From NCBI GenBank assembly GCA_009760855.2, contig WPIO01000001.1, positions 20,394,001 through 20,458,000 of the forward strand: a DNA stretch of 64,000 bases. Reading direction: 5' to 3'. Numbering within the stretch: the first letter of the stretch is position 1; every line of letters begins with the position of its first letter. The stretch comes from Cristatella mucedo (taxonomy: Eukaryota; Bryozoa; Phylactolaemata; Cristatellidae). Position numbers and translations under genes: made by a program. Below the pieces are notes generated by a model. The model made no database searches and had not been told where the DNA came from. It saw only the letters and a program-made list of their open reading frames with translations. This document shows positions 22,613-35,199 of the stretch, in pieces.

Positions 22613-24491
22613 TTATTGTTGCTAGTGCATATGTCAATGTGCTCGGTTAGCGTTTGGTAAATTGTTGTGCAATCATTATTCATTACTGTGAATGATGAAG
22701 ATTTTAGTCGGCTGTATAAAGGGGGCTGGATGAGCGATGTTCATACTGTGGGCAGCTAAACGGTAAAAGTTATGCTAATTAAGAGAAAATTGATCTTACA
22801 ATCGAACTTTGCTTATGGTGCTTCTAGAACAAAAATATGTTAAAAATTGAGAAACAAGTTTTGACGATTTCCATGTAAAAAGAAGCTATTAATAAAATTC
22901 ACATTCGAGCTAAGTCAAATAAGCAAGTGCTTAGCACGTCGAGGTATATGCTTGCAATTTGCTGAGGTACACGACAGTGAATTTTTAGAAGCTTTGCTTA
23001 GAATGTAGCTGTACACTATGTAAATTCGATAACTCGGACGACAGCTTACGATAAACTGAGTTCAGCTCCACTTGTATAAAACTGAAGTCGTTAATTCTGT
23101 TTGGATAAGTGTTACTCCACATCTTATCAAAATCCCTTAAACTTAAAATTCTATGATCATGCATCATCATTACACAGCTTAATTTATTTAAATTTTTTAT
23201 ATATTGATTAATTCATTCATGAACAAGTTTTGCTGCATCATGTGAGGGACTGTGCACATTTTTGTAATGCATAGTACTGAAATACCTGATTTTTTCAGAT
23301 TGCCATTTTCGGAATTCTGCCTCTAACCGTGACTTCGACTCTCAAAGCACGTCAGAAGGTCAAAGATCTTCACAACGATTGCGACATCAAAGATTGCTAA
23401 TATTGGCACGCGATTACGTAGTCTTCGTTTCATTGGTTATCTTTATATGAATGACTACTAAATCCAGGGTATCAATCCCAGGCTTAAGGGAGACAACTCA
23501 AGCCACAAAAAGTTTGCCCATTTTACCTGAAAGAAGTAGATGCCTTTGCATTAAAATCTGGTAGTGAAGGCTATTTAGCCTTTTTGAAAAATTTTAGCAA
23601 GTATAGGTGAGAGTTTTTCTGGACTTTCCGTGCTAAAAACAAGCAAAAATCCTGGCTGCACCCAGACTTACCACTACCGCAAAATCAAGCCGTTTTACAC
23701 AGCCAAGAGCTGATCCGCAAGGCAGGTCTTTGTTCAGGAAAGAAAGGCTCGGACTTTAAATGCTTCGGACATTAGAAACTAAAGTTGAAATTCAATTATT
23801 CAACAGGTCGTAGTCAATAAGAGCTCAGAGAGTGGCTGATGAGCCCCTTTAGTAGTTAAGTGCAATGCAACGGTGCATTCACTGCGGTCCATTTCTGATG
23901 CCGATGGCGCTTTAGGACCACTGTGCGGACAATTTGGCACAGAAAAACCATTCGCCAATAGACCATTGCCAATTGCCAGCATTGCATTCCTAATAGATGA
24001 TCTAGTCCCCAGCGAAGCTCGCTGAGACTGTACTTCCGTGTTTGCACATGTACATTAACGCCAACTTGTCAAATTTAGGAGCCACAAGCCGCTACACAAA
24101 CTTCTATGGGGCAGCCGGGTACTAGTCGTTCATCTGGGCACATAACTGACCTGCAACTTTGCCTCTGCTGGTCAGCAAAGGTCAGTATGTAATCGTTAGC
24201 CGTTACCCGTCTCGATGCAACCATGTAATGTTTCTGTTATGGCTGTTTGAATAGTCTGCCTCATAAGCACAGGCAGTTTGTCAAAGGGCAATTATTTTGG
24301 TAATGCATAATGAGCTTTCGCTTTCCCGAAACTATAATTAGAAATTAGAGTTGTGTACGCTATCAACATCAACAGTATTCCAAAAATCACTCCAGGTGCA
24401 GTATTATATCAGGAAGCAAGTATTGATGAATGCCAGTGCCCATGTTTTGCAGCCTTTTTTTCACATATGCCGTTGCTGATGTCGGCATGCC
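22613..24491. other. No recognised feature
   Basis: Mostly AT-rich DNA downstream of gene A. Short open frames at 22985-23170, 23800-23982 and 23856-24047 (minus) carry no motif. This stretch probably includes the 3' flank of gene A. Confidence 0.45.
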
Positions 24492-26316
24492 TTATTCTTG
24501 AGCTTTTTTCCATAAGTTTGAGTATCTAACAGACTGCAAGGCAGTTACTGTTTTTTCGTAGAGATCAATGACTTGCTGACGGTCTTCGATCAGGCAGCAA
24601 CTAGGGTCATGTAAAAGCTTGTTTCGCAGTCTAAGGAAATTGTAGACATTCTCTTGCACGTTCCATGGCACCATGCCGCTGCTGGCAACCAGGTGCCCTG
24701 CAAAAAGAATTTTTGAAGTCAGCTGAGAAGCCATGAAATCTAAATTAATCTAGCAATGACAATGAACAACGACGTGGGCGGTCAACGGCAGTCCATTAGA
24801 CTCTCGCTGGATTGGCCTACAATCAACATTCAATTTGTGACTTGCATACCGCTTTACGATCTAGGCTATGGCCAGTGAATCAATGTCAATTTAGCAGGGG
24901 AATCACGATCGAAATTTTCATGATGCCTGATAGTCATGTCTGTTATCCCATCGAGGCAAAACTACTGGAGTGGTGGCTGCCACAGAGAGGAGAGGTTTTT
25001 GCAGTGCACTGAAAGCCGGAGCGGCTTTCAGTGCAAAGTAGGTGGCAAAAGGGCGAGGAAATAAGGAAAATATCAAAAGTGTAAAAGCTGGTGCATGGCA
25101 GCGATAAAGAAAGTGGCAAAACAAAAGAAACACGGCAGTGGTCTATGGCAGGGATTTATTTTACAACTCTATAGTTAAAGAGACCAAGACTGCTAACTAG
25201 TGAAATGAATGCATGGGGCTGTGGGCTCGTAAAGCAGCTCAGTGATTGAGAGAACGATAATATGAACGCATGAAAGTCAATAGCTGGCACTGTTCTGATG
25301 TGATCAACTGCGATAGTAATGTAATGTAATGTCTCTCCGTCTGTAACTCCAAAAGTCATAAAGACCATGGGAGTGTTACGCAGGGGAGTTTTGTATAGCG
25401 CACTGAGCGGCTTTCGGTACCCATTCGGTAGCCAACAGACTTCGTCTCACGCAATAAAGAGAAAGTGGGAAGCATGGCAGAGTCAGGAGAGCAGTTGAGG
25501 TAGTGAGTAGCGTCGAAGTAGCAGCTCAGGACCGCTGAAAAGGATGAGTCATAGTCGGCTGCAAGAGAGTGATTGCCATTGCATAAAAATTGTGGAAGCG
25601 AGTTCCACAGTCTAGGACCTGCAGAGCTAAAGCTTTTGTCGCCAACGGTCTTTAAGCGGAGAAATGGAACAGCTAATTTATTGTCCATACAGGACCTGAG
25701 GGCACGAGGAGGCTGAAACTGGTGCAGCAGTTCAGCTAGGTATGGAGGAGCCAAGCCGTGGCGGGCTTTGTGGGTCAGCGTAAGTACCTTGCTCTGAATT
25801 CGTTGGTCAACCGGCTCCCATCTTAGCTCTTTTAGCAAAGGAGACACGTGCTCAAACTTCTGGGGCTTGAAGACTAGCCTTGCAGCCATATTCATAGTCA
25901 GCTGCAGTGGCCTAATCACCTCTTTTGGTAGCCCAGCCAATAGGGAATTGCAATAATCAAGCCGAGACAGAGCTAAGGAGCTAGTTAACGTTTTTGCATG
26001 CCACTGTGGAAGACAGCTCCTAATCTTGGACAGGGATCGGACGTGATGGCTAGCTGCAGAAGCAGTCTTCTGAATAAGGCTTTTGAAATTGAGGCAGTTG
26101 TCGAAAACGACACCTAAATTTCGAGTACGTGGTGATGGTCGCGAAACAGCATCGCCTATTAGAAGAGCAAAGCCTTTTAATCCAGCCACACGCTTAGGGT
26201 GTCCTATGAGCAGTAGTTTGGTTTTATCGTCATTTAATTTCAGGAAGTACTAACGAGAGTTACGTGTATTTTAAGTGTGCTAATATACCATAATGTCTAT
26301 CAATTTATTCCTCAGT

Positions 26317-26355
<39 letters not shown>

Positions 26356-28569
26356 GTTTATCTATATTTTCATACATCTTCCTACCTAGGCATATCGTAT
26401 AGGCGAGAAAAAATTGCATCAACTAACTGTAATAACATGTGAAGTTCCTGCATAAATAACACAGCAAGGACTGATTAATGAATTTTGAAAATGCAACGAG
26501 GAGCTGGGAGTTCTTTAGATTGGCTTTAAATTTGGTCTAGTCAGCTGAGGCCGTGGCTTTAACGGGTGCAGAGTTTGAGAGTTTAGTTAATTAGAAACTG
26601 CATTTACGGTTGCTAAGGATTTAAGGTTGGTTAGATGCACAGCTGTTGTGCTGTACCTCTAACAACCTTAAATCTCAAGTAGTAGGAACGGTTAATGCGA
26701 TGAAAAACCATGAACGAAGGTACTGAAATTGTAGATAAATTACCTGGTGCAAGAGAATGAAGTGACCAAATAAAAAGAGAAATTGCCTTGTAATCTTTGC
26801 ATTGCTTGATATATAATTCATCTGTATAGCGCCCCAAGACAACTTAATCTCAATCTAGACGCTTCACATATACCTCGGGGCTCGAGCCCAGGACTTCAGC
26901 CATACCTTGATTTCTGGGCGAGTTCCTTAATCGCTGGACTAAACCAGCTCGGAAATACGGCCTCATTATGGACTGCAAGGAGCGTAATGTAAAGACTATC
27001 AGTACTAAAATCTAGGCAAAAATTAAGTGAAAAACCTTTAGAGAACTTTAGGGTAACTTTATGCAGATTGAGGTGTTCCACATTAGCCAAACTCTTTAAT
27101 TAATTGATCGCGAGTAAATGCTAGATTTATTGATTGGAATAATTTAACAACTGTGGACCATTTGGACAGCGCTGTCAAGGCTAATCCTGCAGTGGCAGGC
27201 CATGACGTGTCGCAAAAAATAAGTTGACACTTAAAAACGCTGCCTGCAAAAATTACCGAGCTTTCATTACAATGCATTTTCGCCTGGCGAATATCCGCTC
27301 GTAAAAATTCAATGAATCATTTTCAGCTCATTGGCTATGCTTTCTAAAGACTCGATTCCCTTGTTTCGAGTACTGCTTCCAACCTCTACACTGACAACGT
27401 GAAAGAGCAAAAGTTAGTCTAAATATGGTGCTTTTAGCAAAATAAATTGAGTACCCTATCCAGTACTGGTAAATTTTATCAGTATGACTTCCCTCGCCAG
27501 CCGCCGGTAACTAACTATGGTCACTGGCCTTGCAGCGTAGAGGGCAAGTATGCAGTTCTTTTTCGAGTTATCAATGAGTTCAAAGAGGATATTGTAAAGA
27601 AGATATTGCATCTGGCTCGGATTGAGCCCCATTCTAATTGCAGACTATACCAATTGTTCTGCGCTTTATGTCACTGTGGTTATTACGCTCTAGCCTGCCG
27701 TTAGGTTATATCGTACTAACAATAAACCTGTTCAGAGGATTCCCTTGTGCAGTCGGCTCTTTGTCCATGGCAAGGCTGAAATCTCGAGCAGGGTTTGCAA
27801 TTGGTTAGTCGAATATCACAAGGGCGCTTGGTTTTAACTAATATGGCATAAATTGAAAGCGAAAGCGACTGACATATACTGAATTATCACGAAAGACTTC
27901 GACGACGAGTAATCGACATCGCGGCTTTTTTGACAGGCAAAGCTTTAAAGCATACAGGCATAAGTAGCGCTGATCCATTAGCATCGTGCAGCTACCGACT
28001 ATTGGAGATAGACGCTGGATGCCAAATTTCCTCCGCTCAGAGTGCACGTGACTTTGCCATGCACATTACAAATGCAGTTTCAGCTGCTCTTGCTGCGTTG
28101 CTGAGTGTGACCTTACCAAGGCCTCGATTTGGTCCACAGACTTTGAAAGTCTCCTTGATTGTAGTTTCGATACTCTTTGCCAGTCTCACCATTAATTCGT
28201 AATCGTTATCTGGATACTCTTCCACAATGTTTGTCCTTGCAAACATTTTCTTAACTAAAGCTGCAACCGCGAAAATTATTTGTCAGTGTCTGAGTTTATT
28301 TCCTATTGCAGTATTAATTCAATAAATAAGTAACAAAATTACTAAGAAAGAAGCGATGCAAAGCAAATAGAGCACTTACGATTATAATCAGTACCCATAT
28401 CGTTTGTAAACCTGCATCTGGTTAAGAGCGGCTGGATCAGTTTTGGAGCTAATGGCGCAGAAGCAGAGCATTCATAGATTGTCCGCTTTCGCTGTTCTGC
28501 CTTAGACGGATCCACGTTTCGTTCACCGTTGACGAACTGTGGACGCTTAATCCGAATTTTGTCATTCTT
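24492..28569 (-). CDS. Gene A: HEPN-like family member (three recognisable exons)
   Basis: Minus-strand gene. Exon a (28569 to 28380) encodes a basic then Ala/Pro-rich segment of about 63 residues and ends in a textbook donor (gtaagt). A 119-bp intron follows, with acceptor ttgcag. Exon b (28260 to 28117) encodes the helix 'DYELMVRLAKSIE' and ends in a phase-1 Gly codon with donor gtaagg. After a 3.4-kb intron, exon c (24697 to 24492) follows attctttttgcag and carries RNKLLHD (24626-24606), Cys-Cys, an EDR and an Asp-x-Tyr, then a TAA stop. Both introns keep phase 1 and the frame. R-N-x3-H matches the Rx4-6H motif of HEPN proteins, which often act as RNases or protein scaffolds. The activity here is inferred. 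An in-frame TAG lies just before exon a, so the first exon is not identified. Confidence 0.62.
25315..26255 (-). mobile_element. LINE family X with a long intact C-terminal frame, in intron of gene A
   Basis: The minus-strand frame 26189-25356 is open for 277 codons, unlike every other family-X copy here. It covers the C-terminal part of ORF2 after the catalytic loop: RNLGVVFDNCLNFKSLI, RLDYCNSLLAGLPKEVI, NMAARLVFKP, LTHKARHGLAPPYLAELL and a Cys-containing C-terminus. It lacks the endonuclease and the RT palm, so it is 5'-truncated and not autonomous. The 3' end is gacggagagacattacatta followed by two more ATTAC units. The intact frame suggests recent arrival. It lies in sense orientation in gene A's large intron. 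Confidence 0.88.
26318..26356. repeat. (CT)n(TA)n microsatellite
   Basis: A short CT run followed by a TA run, inside the large intron of gene A. Confidence 0.9.
26631..26812 (-). mobile_element. LINE family Y fragment
   Basis: A minus-strand frame reads 'WSLHSLAPGNLS' and a degraded continuation, matching the 'SLHSLAPAYLSDLL' block of family Y. It lies in gene A's intron. Confidence 0.5.
26813..26958 (-). mobile_element. tRNA-derived SINE
   Basis: On the minus strand it has the head gagctggtttagtccagcga, the box-B-like ctgggctcgagccccg, and the tail agattaagttgtcttggggc. It then runs into a TATACAGATGAATTAT end. It lies in gene A's intron. Confidence 0.75.
26959..28116. other. Remainder of gene A intron
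   Basis: No transposon that I recognise. The 85-codon plus-strand frame 27447-27704 has a coding-like segment, 'KYAVLFRVINEFKEDIVKKIL', that loosely resembles the helix exon of the family. It lacks a convincing donor and I do not call it. Confidence 0.4.
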
Positions 28570-30390
28570 CTATTTGTGTTCACCAATGAAAAATCGGTTA
28601 AACTTATGAATTTTGTTATAACGACAGCGCCGACTGCAAAATAATGAAGTGACATGCTCTAAGATTACAATATTAAACGTTTAACCATTGAACGAGCACA
28701 ATTGTCTAGCTTCGCTTCGAGTCAGGCTATAAGGTTTTGAGTCTATATGTTTGCTTGCTATTACGGTGCTGACCTGTCGCGTCTTCGTACTCTCAAGAGT
28801 GGCTACCGTATCTACATATCTACTTCTGAAATAGGTATCTGAAGCGAATACAGTTTAAGATGCAGATAAATGCAGTTTGAGGAGAAATACTGTACCTAAG
28901 AAGAAGCAATAAGCTTTTTTATCTACCCTGCTCAATCAAGAACCCGTAGTGGCAAGCCATTTAGGCCAATCGATATCATCAATAAAAAACTCTGCTTCAT
29001 GCATTATTCTATCTAAAATCCCCTATATAAAAGTGAATTTTGAATTTCCCTGCGTGTACTGAAGTTATTTTCCATGTAATGGACAGACGTCTATATTATA
29101 TTGTATCATCTAAAATATATAAGAGCATTAGCTAAAAGTTGTCATTGGTTTACTTTGAATATTTAAACAAAAACTGTTATTTGGGTAAAGCCCACTTTTC
29201 TTTAGATTTATACGTTTTAAATGCAAAAAAATGTTTACTAATATCTAAACATTAAAATCACTACTCGCGATGATTTTTTGAGCCACTTTTCTCCCTGATA
29301 AATGTAGGATTTCTTACTTTTGACGGAGTATACATGATAGGCAGTACAGTGTCTACTTGAGTGCGAGGGATTGTTGGTTGAGATGTAGGCAAGACATAGA
29401 GGAAGAGCATTCGCAGGTACACGGTTTATAGGGTAATATTAGCTGTTATCTCACCTGCTGACTCTCTGAGTATCTATCGTTTGCACCGTTAGTCGCTTTG
29501 ATGGCTTTGAGATATCTACAACGGCGGCAGCTCAAATAATTGCTTTGGCGCCGTAGCAGAGGCAGAAGTTTCTGTCTTACTTCCTTAAAAAAAAGAAAGT
29601 TTTTCTCGCAGTCCCTATGTATCGTACAAGCTAGCTAATTTAACTTAAAAGCTACAAGTAGTCAAAAAAGCTTGAAACCTTGGAATGGTCGTGAATCCGA
29701 AGCTGTGGATTCTGCTCAGCGACGACATATAGTGACGTTCGTGAGCTGTGACATCATATAGGGTCTCGACTTTCAGCTGAAAAAAGCAATCGCTTGCAAG
29801 CATATGTAAATTTTTTGAAGTTATATAGCGCACGCACAGGTTACTCACTTTTGTGAAAAATCAACAAGTCAAAGACACTATATGCACTGTAGCTGAATGC
29901 GAAAGGGAAGTCAAGGTCACTTGAAGCTGGCTTCTTGAGCTTAACGCATGGAGTAGGACGCCACTACTTCTGTACTTCCCCATTCTTCACCAGTCTGGAG
30001 AGACAGATTAGCTCGCTGTCTTGGTTACCTAGGGATTTGACTCCTCATTTAATCCCGTATGACTGACAAAATAAAACGCTGAATGATTACGACTCCCATT
30101 GTAAAGGAATTCGATTGTTCCGAAACATACTTTATGCAAGCAGATCCCATTATGTGCTCTTGTCATCGTTTAAAAAATTGAAACCACATGTCTTGCAAGC
30201 TGGGTTCGTCGGTAGCTGAGCTGATGGCTTTGTAGCTAGCTGGCTGTTTCATGACCACGAAGTGTTTTATTTGATGAGCTAGCTGCAATTGCTGCCGATT
30301 GAGCATCTCAGACCAAAGCAGTGCAATTATAGCAATACCTTTTGAAAAGTCTCACCAGCAGGCGTAATAAGGTAGGCCACAGATGGGATC
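28570..30390. other. Upstream flank of gene A, unassigned
   Basis: AT-rich DNA. On the minus strand, cattattttgcag ending at 28635 would be a good acceptor, and the frame from it to exon a is interrupted by one TAG. Nothing else is recognised. A plausible upstream exon and promoter of gene A should lie here. Confidence 0.4.
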
Positions 30391-30396
30391 GTATTT

Positions 30397-30849
30397 TTGG
30401 GAGCCTTTCGACTCCCTATTTACATTATATGCATCCACTCATTTGGTGACCTTATATATTTTACTTGGCTCGGATACATTGTGACTAAAGATCAGTTGGG
30501 GACTGGGCCGTACGTGTCAGGAGATCCAGACAAAAGCGTCAACCTTGTATCTTTTGATCTGCTTGAGCAGCTCAGTCATTTACCCCACAGGCTCAACTTG
30601 ACAGCCATGTGAGATCAAAATGCAAAACGATCTAGGGCCGTCTTCACTGGAACGTCGTGCCAAACAACGTCCGCTTTGATCAACTTGCGAGTCCGCAACA
30701 TCCGGATTACCTATCTAGTGCCCGACCTATTGAGTGATATACTATCATCTTCTCTAGACCCAACACATTGCATTTTCATTGGCACTTCAGTGCTCGCGCC
30801 GAATCCTGGTGGAATGCTAGTCGATGAGAATAAATGCGTGCGTTAATAA
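30397..30849 (+). pseudogene. Unassigned decayed coding region, possibly LINE ORF start
   Basis: One frame is open from 30397 to 30849 except for a single TGA at 30610. The second half (30613-30849) has 'TSCQTTSALINLRVRNIRI' and ends near 'LAPNPGGML'. Some CR1/L2 LINEs have a similar run with an Asn-Pro-Gly just before the endonuclease. That parallel is weak, and a decayed host exon is equally possible. Confidence 0.3.
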
Positions 30850-31168
30850 TTGTGCTGCACGGCGCCTGCACGTCCAGGCAAGTGAGGAGTAAGAATGTCT
30901 CTCAGGGAGCGGATTGCCACTGAATGCTCGGCAAGTCATGAATGGCTGAGTGCACGTGTTTCTTACAGCAGCGGTTGTAAATTAAAAGATGATATATTCT
31001 TTGATAAAAAATAATGTTCGGTCGAAAATAAAGGATTCAATTTAAGTCCAAAACCAAAAGAAATAATCAGCAAAAGATGGAGCGAAGAGATCGAGAAAAC
31101 GAGAAACAAAGTAGCAAAGAGCGAGGAAAGGAAAAGGAGAGATTATAAAAGGACGAGACGGTTAGGGA

Positions 31169-31170
<2 letters not shown>
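30850..31170. other. No recognised feature
   Basis: Unassigned DNA leading into a purine-rich stretch and a GA microsatellite. Confidence 0.5.
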
Positions 31171-31239
<69 letters not shown>

Positions 31240-31247
31240 GAGAGAGT
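31171..31247. repeat. (GA)n microsatellite
   Basis: About 75 bases of GA repeat with minor interruptions at its right end. Confidence 0.96.
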
Positions 31248-32914
31248 ACTGTCTCATTAGATTTGGGCTTGCAAACACTTTTAATAAAAGTTTTAATAAA
31301 TAACTTAAGGTAGCATTTTTATAAAACCAATTTTAGGGTAAGATTTATTTCAAGAACCCATATTTTTATTGGTAGTATTTATCTATTAGTGCATTTTGAT
31401 CGTTGCAGTGCATCAAGGTATGTGGAAATGCTGTGCGCCCTATTTACTCAGCTCGAGCGAATTTCTGTATGCTGTGAGAATGCAGAGTCACGATACACGA
31501 TCTGTGCCGCGTGTTAGCGTTACACTAAAGCTGAGATGCAGTCCGCTGAGAGACCCTTTTCGAGTTATCTCTTTATCTCAAGCTGACATAATGTGAAGCT
31601 TTATTTATTTTTGGATATTTGTAACGTAACTTGAGTGATCCCACTCTTTATTTTATGTGTTTAATTAGAGTGTACAGTTGTATTTAGAATACCGTGCCAA
31701 TTTGCTCTTACGAATTCATAGAGTGAATTAAAGTCTATTTTCTATTGCCAACTTGTTCAGTTGTTGCGAAATTTATGACAGTACCTGAGAAGATATTACA
31801 TTTCTGGATCTTAATCGACTTTAAATTGCTATTAAAAGGGCATATTCGTGCCCCGAATCTCAAAAATTCTAGAAATATAAGTTCTAATTGAATTTGTATA
31901 GAATGAAAAACTGTAAAAACAGAAAGAATTAGGGATATAAACAAGTAAAATGCAGTAGCGATTCACCACAACAAACGTAAAGTAAGCATCAGCAGTGTAC
32001 GACCGCTGACTATAAATACCGTAGTCTCTTTTGACTTAAGTCACTTAGCTGTGCAAGCTAACCTCAAATCTATTGTAGATCGCTCTTCAGTTTGCCTGCT
32101 CCCAAGGCCTGGGACTCGCTGTTGACTGAGGCAATAATATTCCATGGCATGATAGCATTTAAAAGAAGCCGAAACCCGCTTTATGTTCACAGCTTTTGCT
32201 GGGTTGGTGATAATTGTCCATTATGTGTTTAAAAAGCTTGCTGTATGCATGGTATCATTATCCAATCGTCTGGCTCCCACTCGGACATTCATTTAGTTCA
32301 TTTATTACTTAGACAAAAATCTTATTTCTACTGTGGTTTCATATAGATGTACTCTAATTAATCTTTTTATAATTAGAGAACATCCATGAACAATCAGAGG
32401 ACGTCGTAATTGGAAATAAAAGCGTAAAGGTTCAGTGTAGAATCTCGCAGCAATGCATAATCGATTTGTCCAAGACCACATGATCTTGTAAAGGTGGTAG
32501 ACAGTTGCATTTACTTTGAGTTTCAGAAGTGCGACATGTATTGGCTTATGTATTTGCTTGCATTTTAGGATGCTGTCTACAATGGTTGCTAATACATTCA
32601 GCAGTATCTCTTTTTTATTGGAATCCTATCCTATTGAACCACAGAATTAATGCTTGAGAAGAGGCATACCTTGTAGTTAAAATTGAAGTTATACTTTCAA
32701 CAACAGAGTGCACTTTCCATCCGAATTTACGCCAGAAAATTAAGTTGGTTGTCTTCCAATTGGTTCAACAAGCTAGCTCTCGCGACTAAAAATACAGAAG
32801 AGAATCAGGATTTACTCACGTATACTTTTCAAGTTATATGCACTGATTGCAATACTGGTGGCGGCGCACCCTAGCAGTGCTTCCATTGTACTTGCAGCTC
32901 TTATTGATGCTTGC
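31248..32914. other. Unassigned DNA with a short LINE-like piece
   Basis: Mostly AT-rich with no supported gene. About 32085-32225 resembles the end of LINE family-Y ORF2 (gggactcgctgttgactgag, then gcatttaaaagaagc), but the match is weak. Confidence 0.35.
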
Positions 32915-33560
32915 ATCTAGGTCAGTTCACTCGTGCACACACGCCTATGCTTTATCATCCTCGTCCGTCGTTCTGGGTATGCAGCCATTAGTAATTCGGC
33001 TCTTGTATCAGAGACTTTGTGAGTCCGGTAACTTCAATTATGAGAACGGATCTTTCATTTGATACTGCGATCGCCTCACCCTTCCCATCTCACATTTAGA
33101 AGTCTTAATTATACAACTAGTTTATGTTTACCTTAGCATAATCACGATTCTGAAAATTAAGAAGCCGCACGGAAAAATCTCATTTCTTTGAGCATCGATT
33201 CTTCCGTTTTCTACAGAATTAGGACAGTGGTAACGCGGGCACACCATTCAAAGTAAGTTGGAATCTGTAGTGATTTTTCGTATGCATTAAAAAGTGAACT
33301 TGTGTTGACGCTTGAATGTGCACAACTTCTGTTTGAAAGCCACACTCACATCGCAATCTGAATTAATTTTAGACTTATGCAAATAAATTTAAATTGAATT
33401 ACATGTTTGATCCTTTAATACAAAAACTGATATCATATCTTGTATGATACTTAAGTGTTATTCGAGATAGATAATCATTATCCAAACATTGAATTAGCTG
33501 AATTTGGATACATTTACCTCTCTCTCAAAAACTAAGCACCAATTTCATAGCTAGCTTTAA
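32915..33560 (+). repeat. Local duplicate 'segment 2', copy 1
   Basis: It matches 50717-51275 at many points in the same order. Examples are cacacgcctatgc, ggctcttgta.cagagacttt, atcgcc.cacccttc.catctcacat, and gaattagctgaa.ttgga near the right end. Reading frames are not conserved between the copies, so it looks like duplicated non-coding flank rather than an exon. Confidence 0.65.
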
Positions 33561-35199
33561 ATAAACTATACTTTTGGGCAGTAGGAAAACTAGTATGCAT
33601 ACGTAGGAATTAAAAACATACGCAACTCTTTAGTCGTTTCCTTGTCCATCATCCCAATTTTTTTGGCAAATGACTTGAGCAAATTAACACTGATCCCAGA
33701 TATCGCATGTGCATGGGGTTTTCTTAGCCAACAAGGTTAAAATTGACATGCAAGTTTTGTACTTTTTCAGACCAGCGAGTAATGACGAATTAAGGAGCAC
33801 AAGCGCAGTTTTTATTCGACATGAACTCGGCGGTAGCTTATCGAGTGGAAGTGAGACATAATTTCGTCGTTGCGACGGTTAGTGGACGTAGTGGGAGTAA
33901 GAGGCGGTCAAGCTCACTGTTTCCTCCAAACTGGCTCCTTTTTCTTCTTTTCTTCTCTTCCTCTTCAGACCTGCTGAAATATTATACCTTTGAAGCTCAC
34001 GGCAGGTCATTCAGAGGTTAATGGCACGGAAATAGCAAAGACAAAATGGATCTGCAGTCGGCTTTTATAGGACATAGCATCGAGTTGCAGCACGTCTTGT
34101 TGGTCTACTAGTTTGAACCTACAATGATATCTCCATAAGCAGGCATTCTACAATAAAACAATTAAACATTCAAACATGCTTTAATTTTGTGCTACTAATG
34201 GTTGGAGAAAATAGTTGCAGTAGATTCTGAAATTCAAAAATATTGTTGATTTCTCGCGATAAGTCAACTTGGACTGACGCAAATTGAATCAATTATTGCT
34301 ATACAACATCTTATTAAGTGAGTGCAGTAAGGATGCTATTAGAAAGTGCGTATTTTGAAATCAAATCGATAATTACGTAGAAATTAATAGAAGACAGTCA
34401 ATGATGTGGCACAATTCATGGTCATTGGATTGTCTCATGATTAGATCGTTACACATGCGTCTTTGGATAATTTTTATCCGCTGTTTAAAATTTAATTGAA
34501 AAAATGTCTTAAATTCTTGCATAACTAGCTCTACCTTGCTTATCATTTCCAAACCCACTGCGTAACTCAACGTCACCAAAAACAGCTATTTATTTACAGC
34601 GACAGCAATATTTATCGGTCTTATTAACAGAGCTACGAGAGAGCTAAATAAATTGTATGCCCTTAACATAAGCTTTTCGTTTGGCTGTTGACGTATAATA
34701 ATAATAATAATAATAATAATAATCATAATAAATTTGTTATAGGACCCTCAGAGATCCTGATCTCTTTCTTGGTACTTTACATTAGCTGCAAAGGAAGCAC
34801 GGTCGCATGGTTAGTGGTAAGATACTCAATGAACAACAAGAATTTTATTGTTGATGTAAGAGGGCACAAGTTTTATGTTTAGTGCATATTTGAGCATCGA
34901 TGGTAAAATTTAATTATTAATAATAGGAGCCAACTTTATAGACATTAAAGATTTCTCGGTCAGCACTTAATTTCAGCAACGTGTATTTACCAATTACTTC
35001 TGGCTCTCTCTGCCGACATATTTATGTAAATGGACTAAAGGACTCCATTGACTGTCTAATGCTGAAAAGAAGAAAAGTCGCAGAAAAAAATAATTAAATA
35101 AATTAAAAATAAATTATTTGCTAAACGTTAAAACAGTTGTTGTTAGTAATTGACATTGACGGTTTATTAGGACCTTCAGCTCATTCCTGACGCTTCGAT
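33561..35199. other. Unassigned DNA upstream of gene B
   Basis: A 66-codon frame at 33821-34021 begins MNSAVAYRVEVRHNF. A long pyrimidine tract (33926-33966) runs into cag at 33967-33969, which would be a strong splice acceptor in the plus strand, so an upstream exon of gene B may start near 33970. No supporting homology was seen. A LINE tail lies at 34696-34860. Confidence 0.3.
34696..34860 (-). mobile_element. LINE family Y 3' tail
   Basis: (AAT)n run, then the complement of a diverged tail (ccctcagagatcctgatctc) and part of the spacer. It is strongly truncated. Confidence 0.75.

Noticed and set aside
27447-27704. A fourth helix exon of the HEPN-like family
   Set aside because: The similarity to the L-x-K-x-x-E helix is loose, the Leu-Gly end and phase-1 donor are absent, and it lies antisense within gene A's intron.
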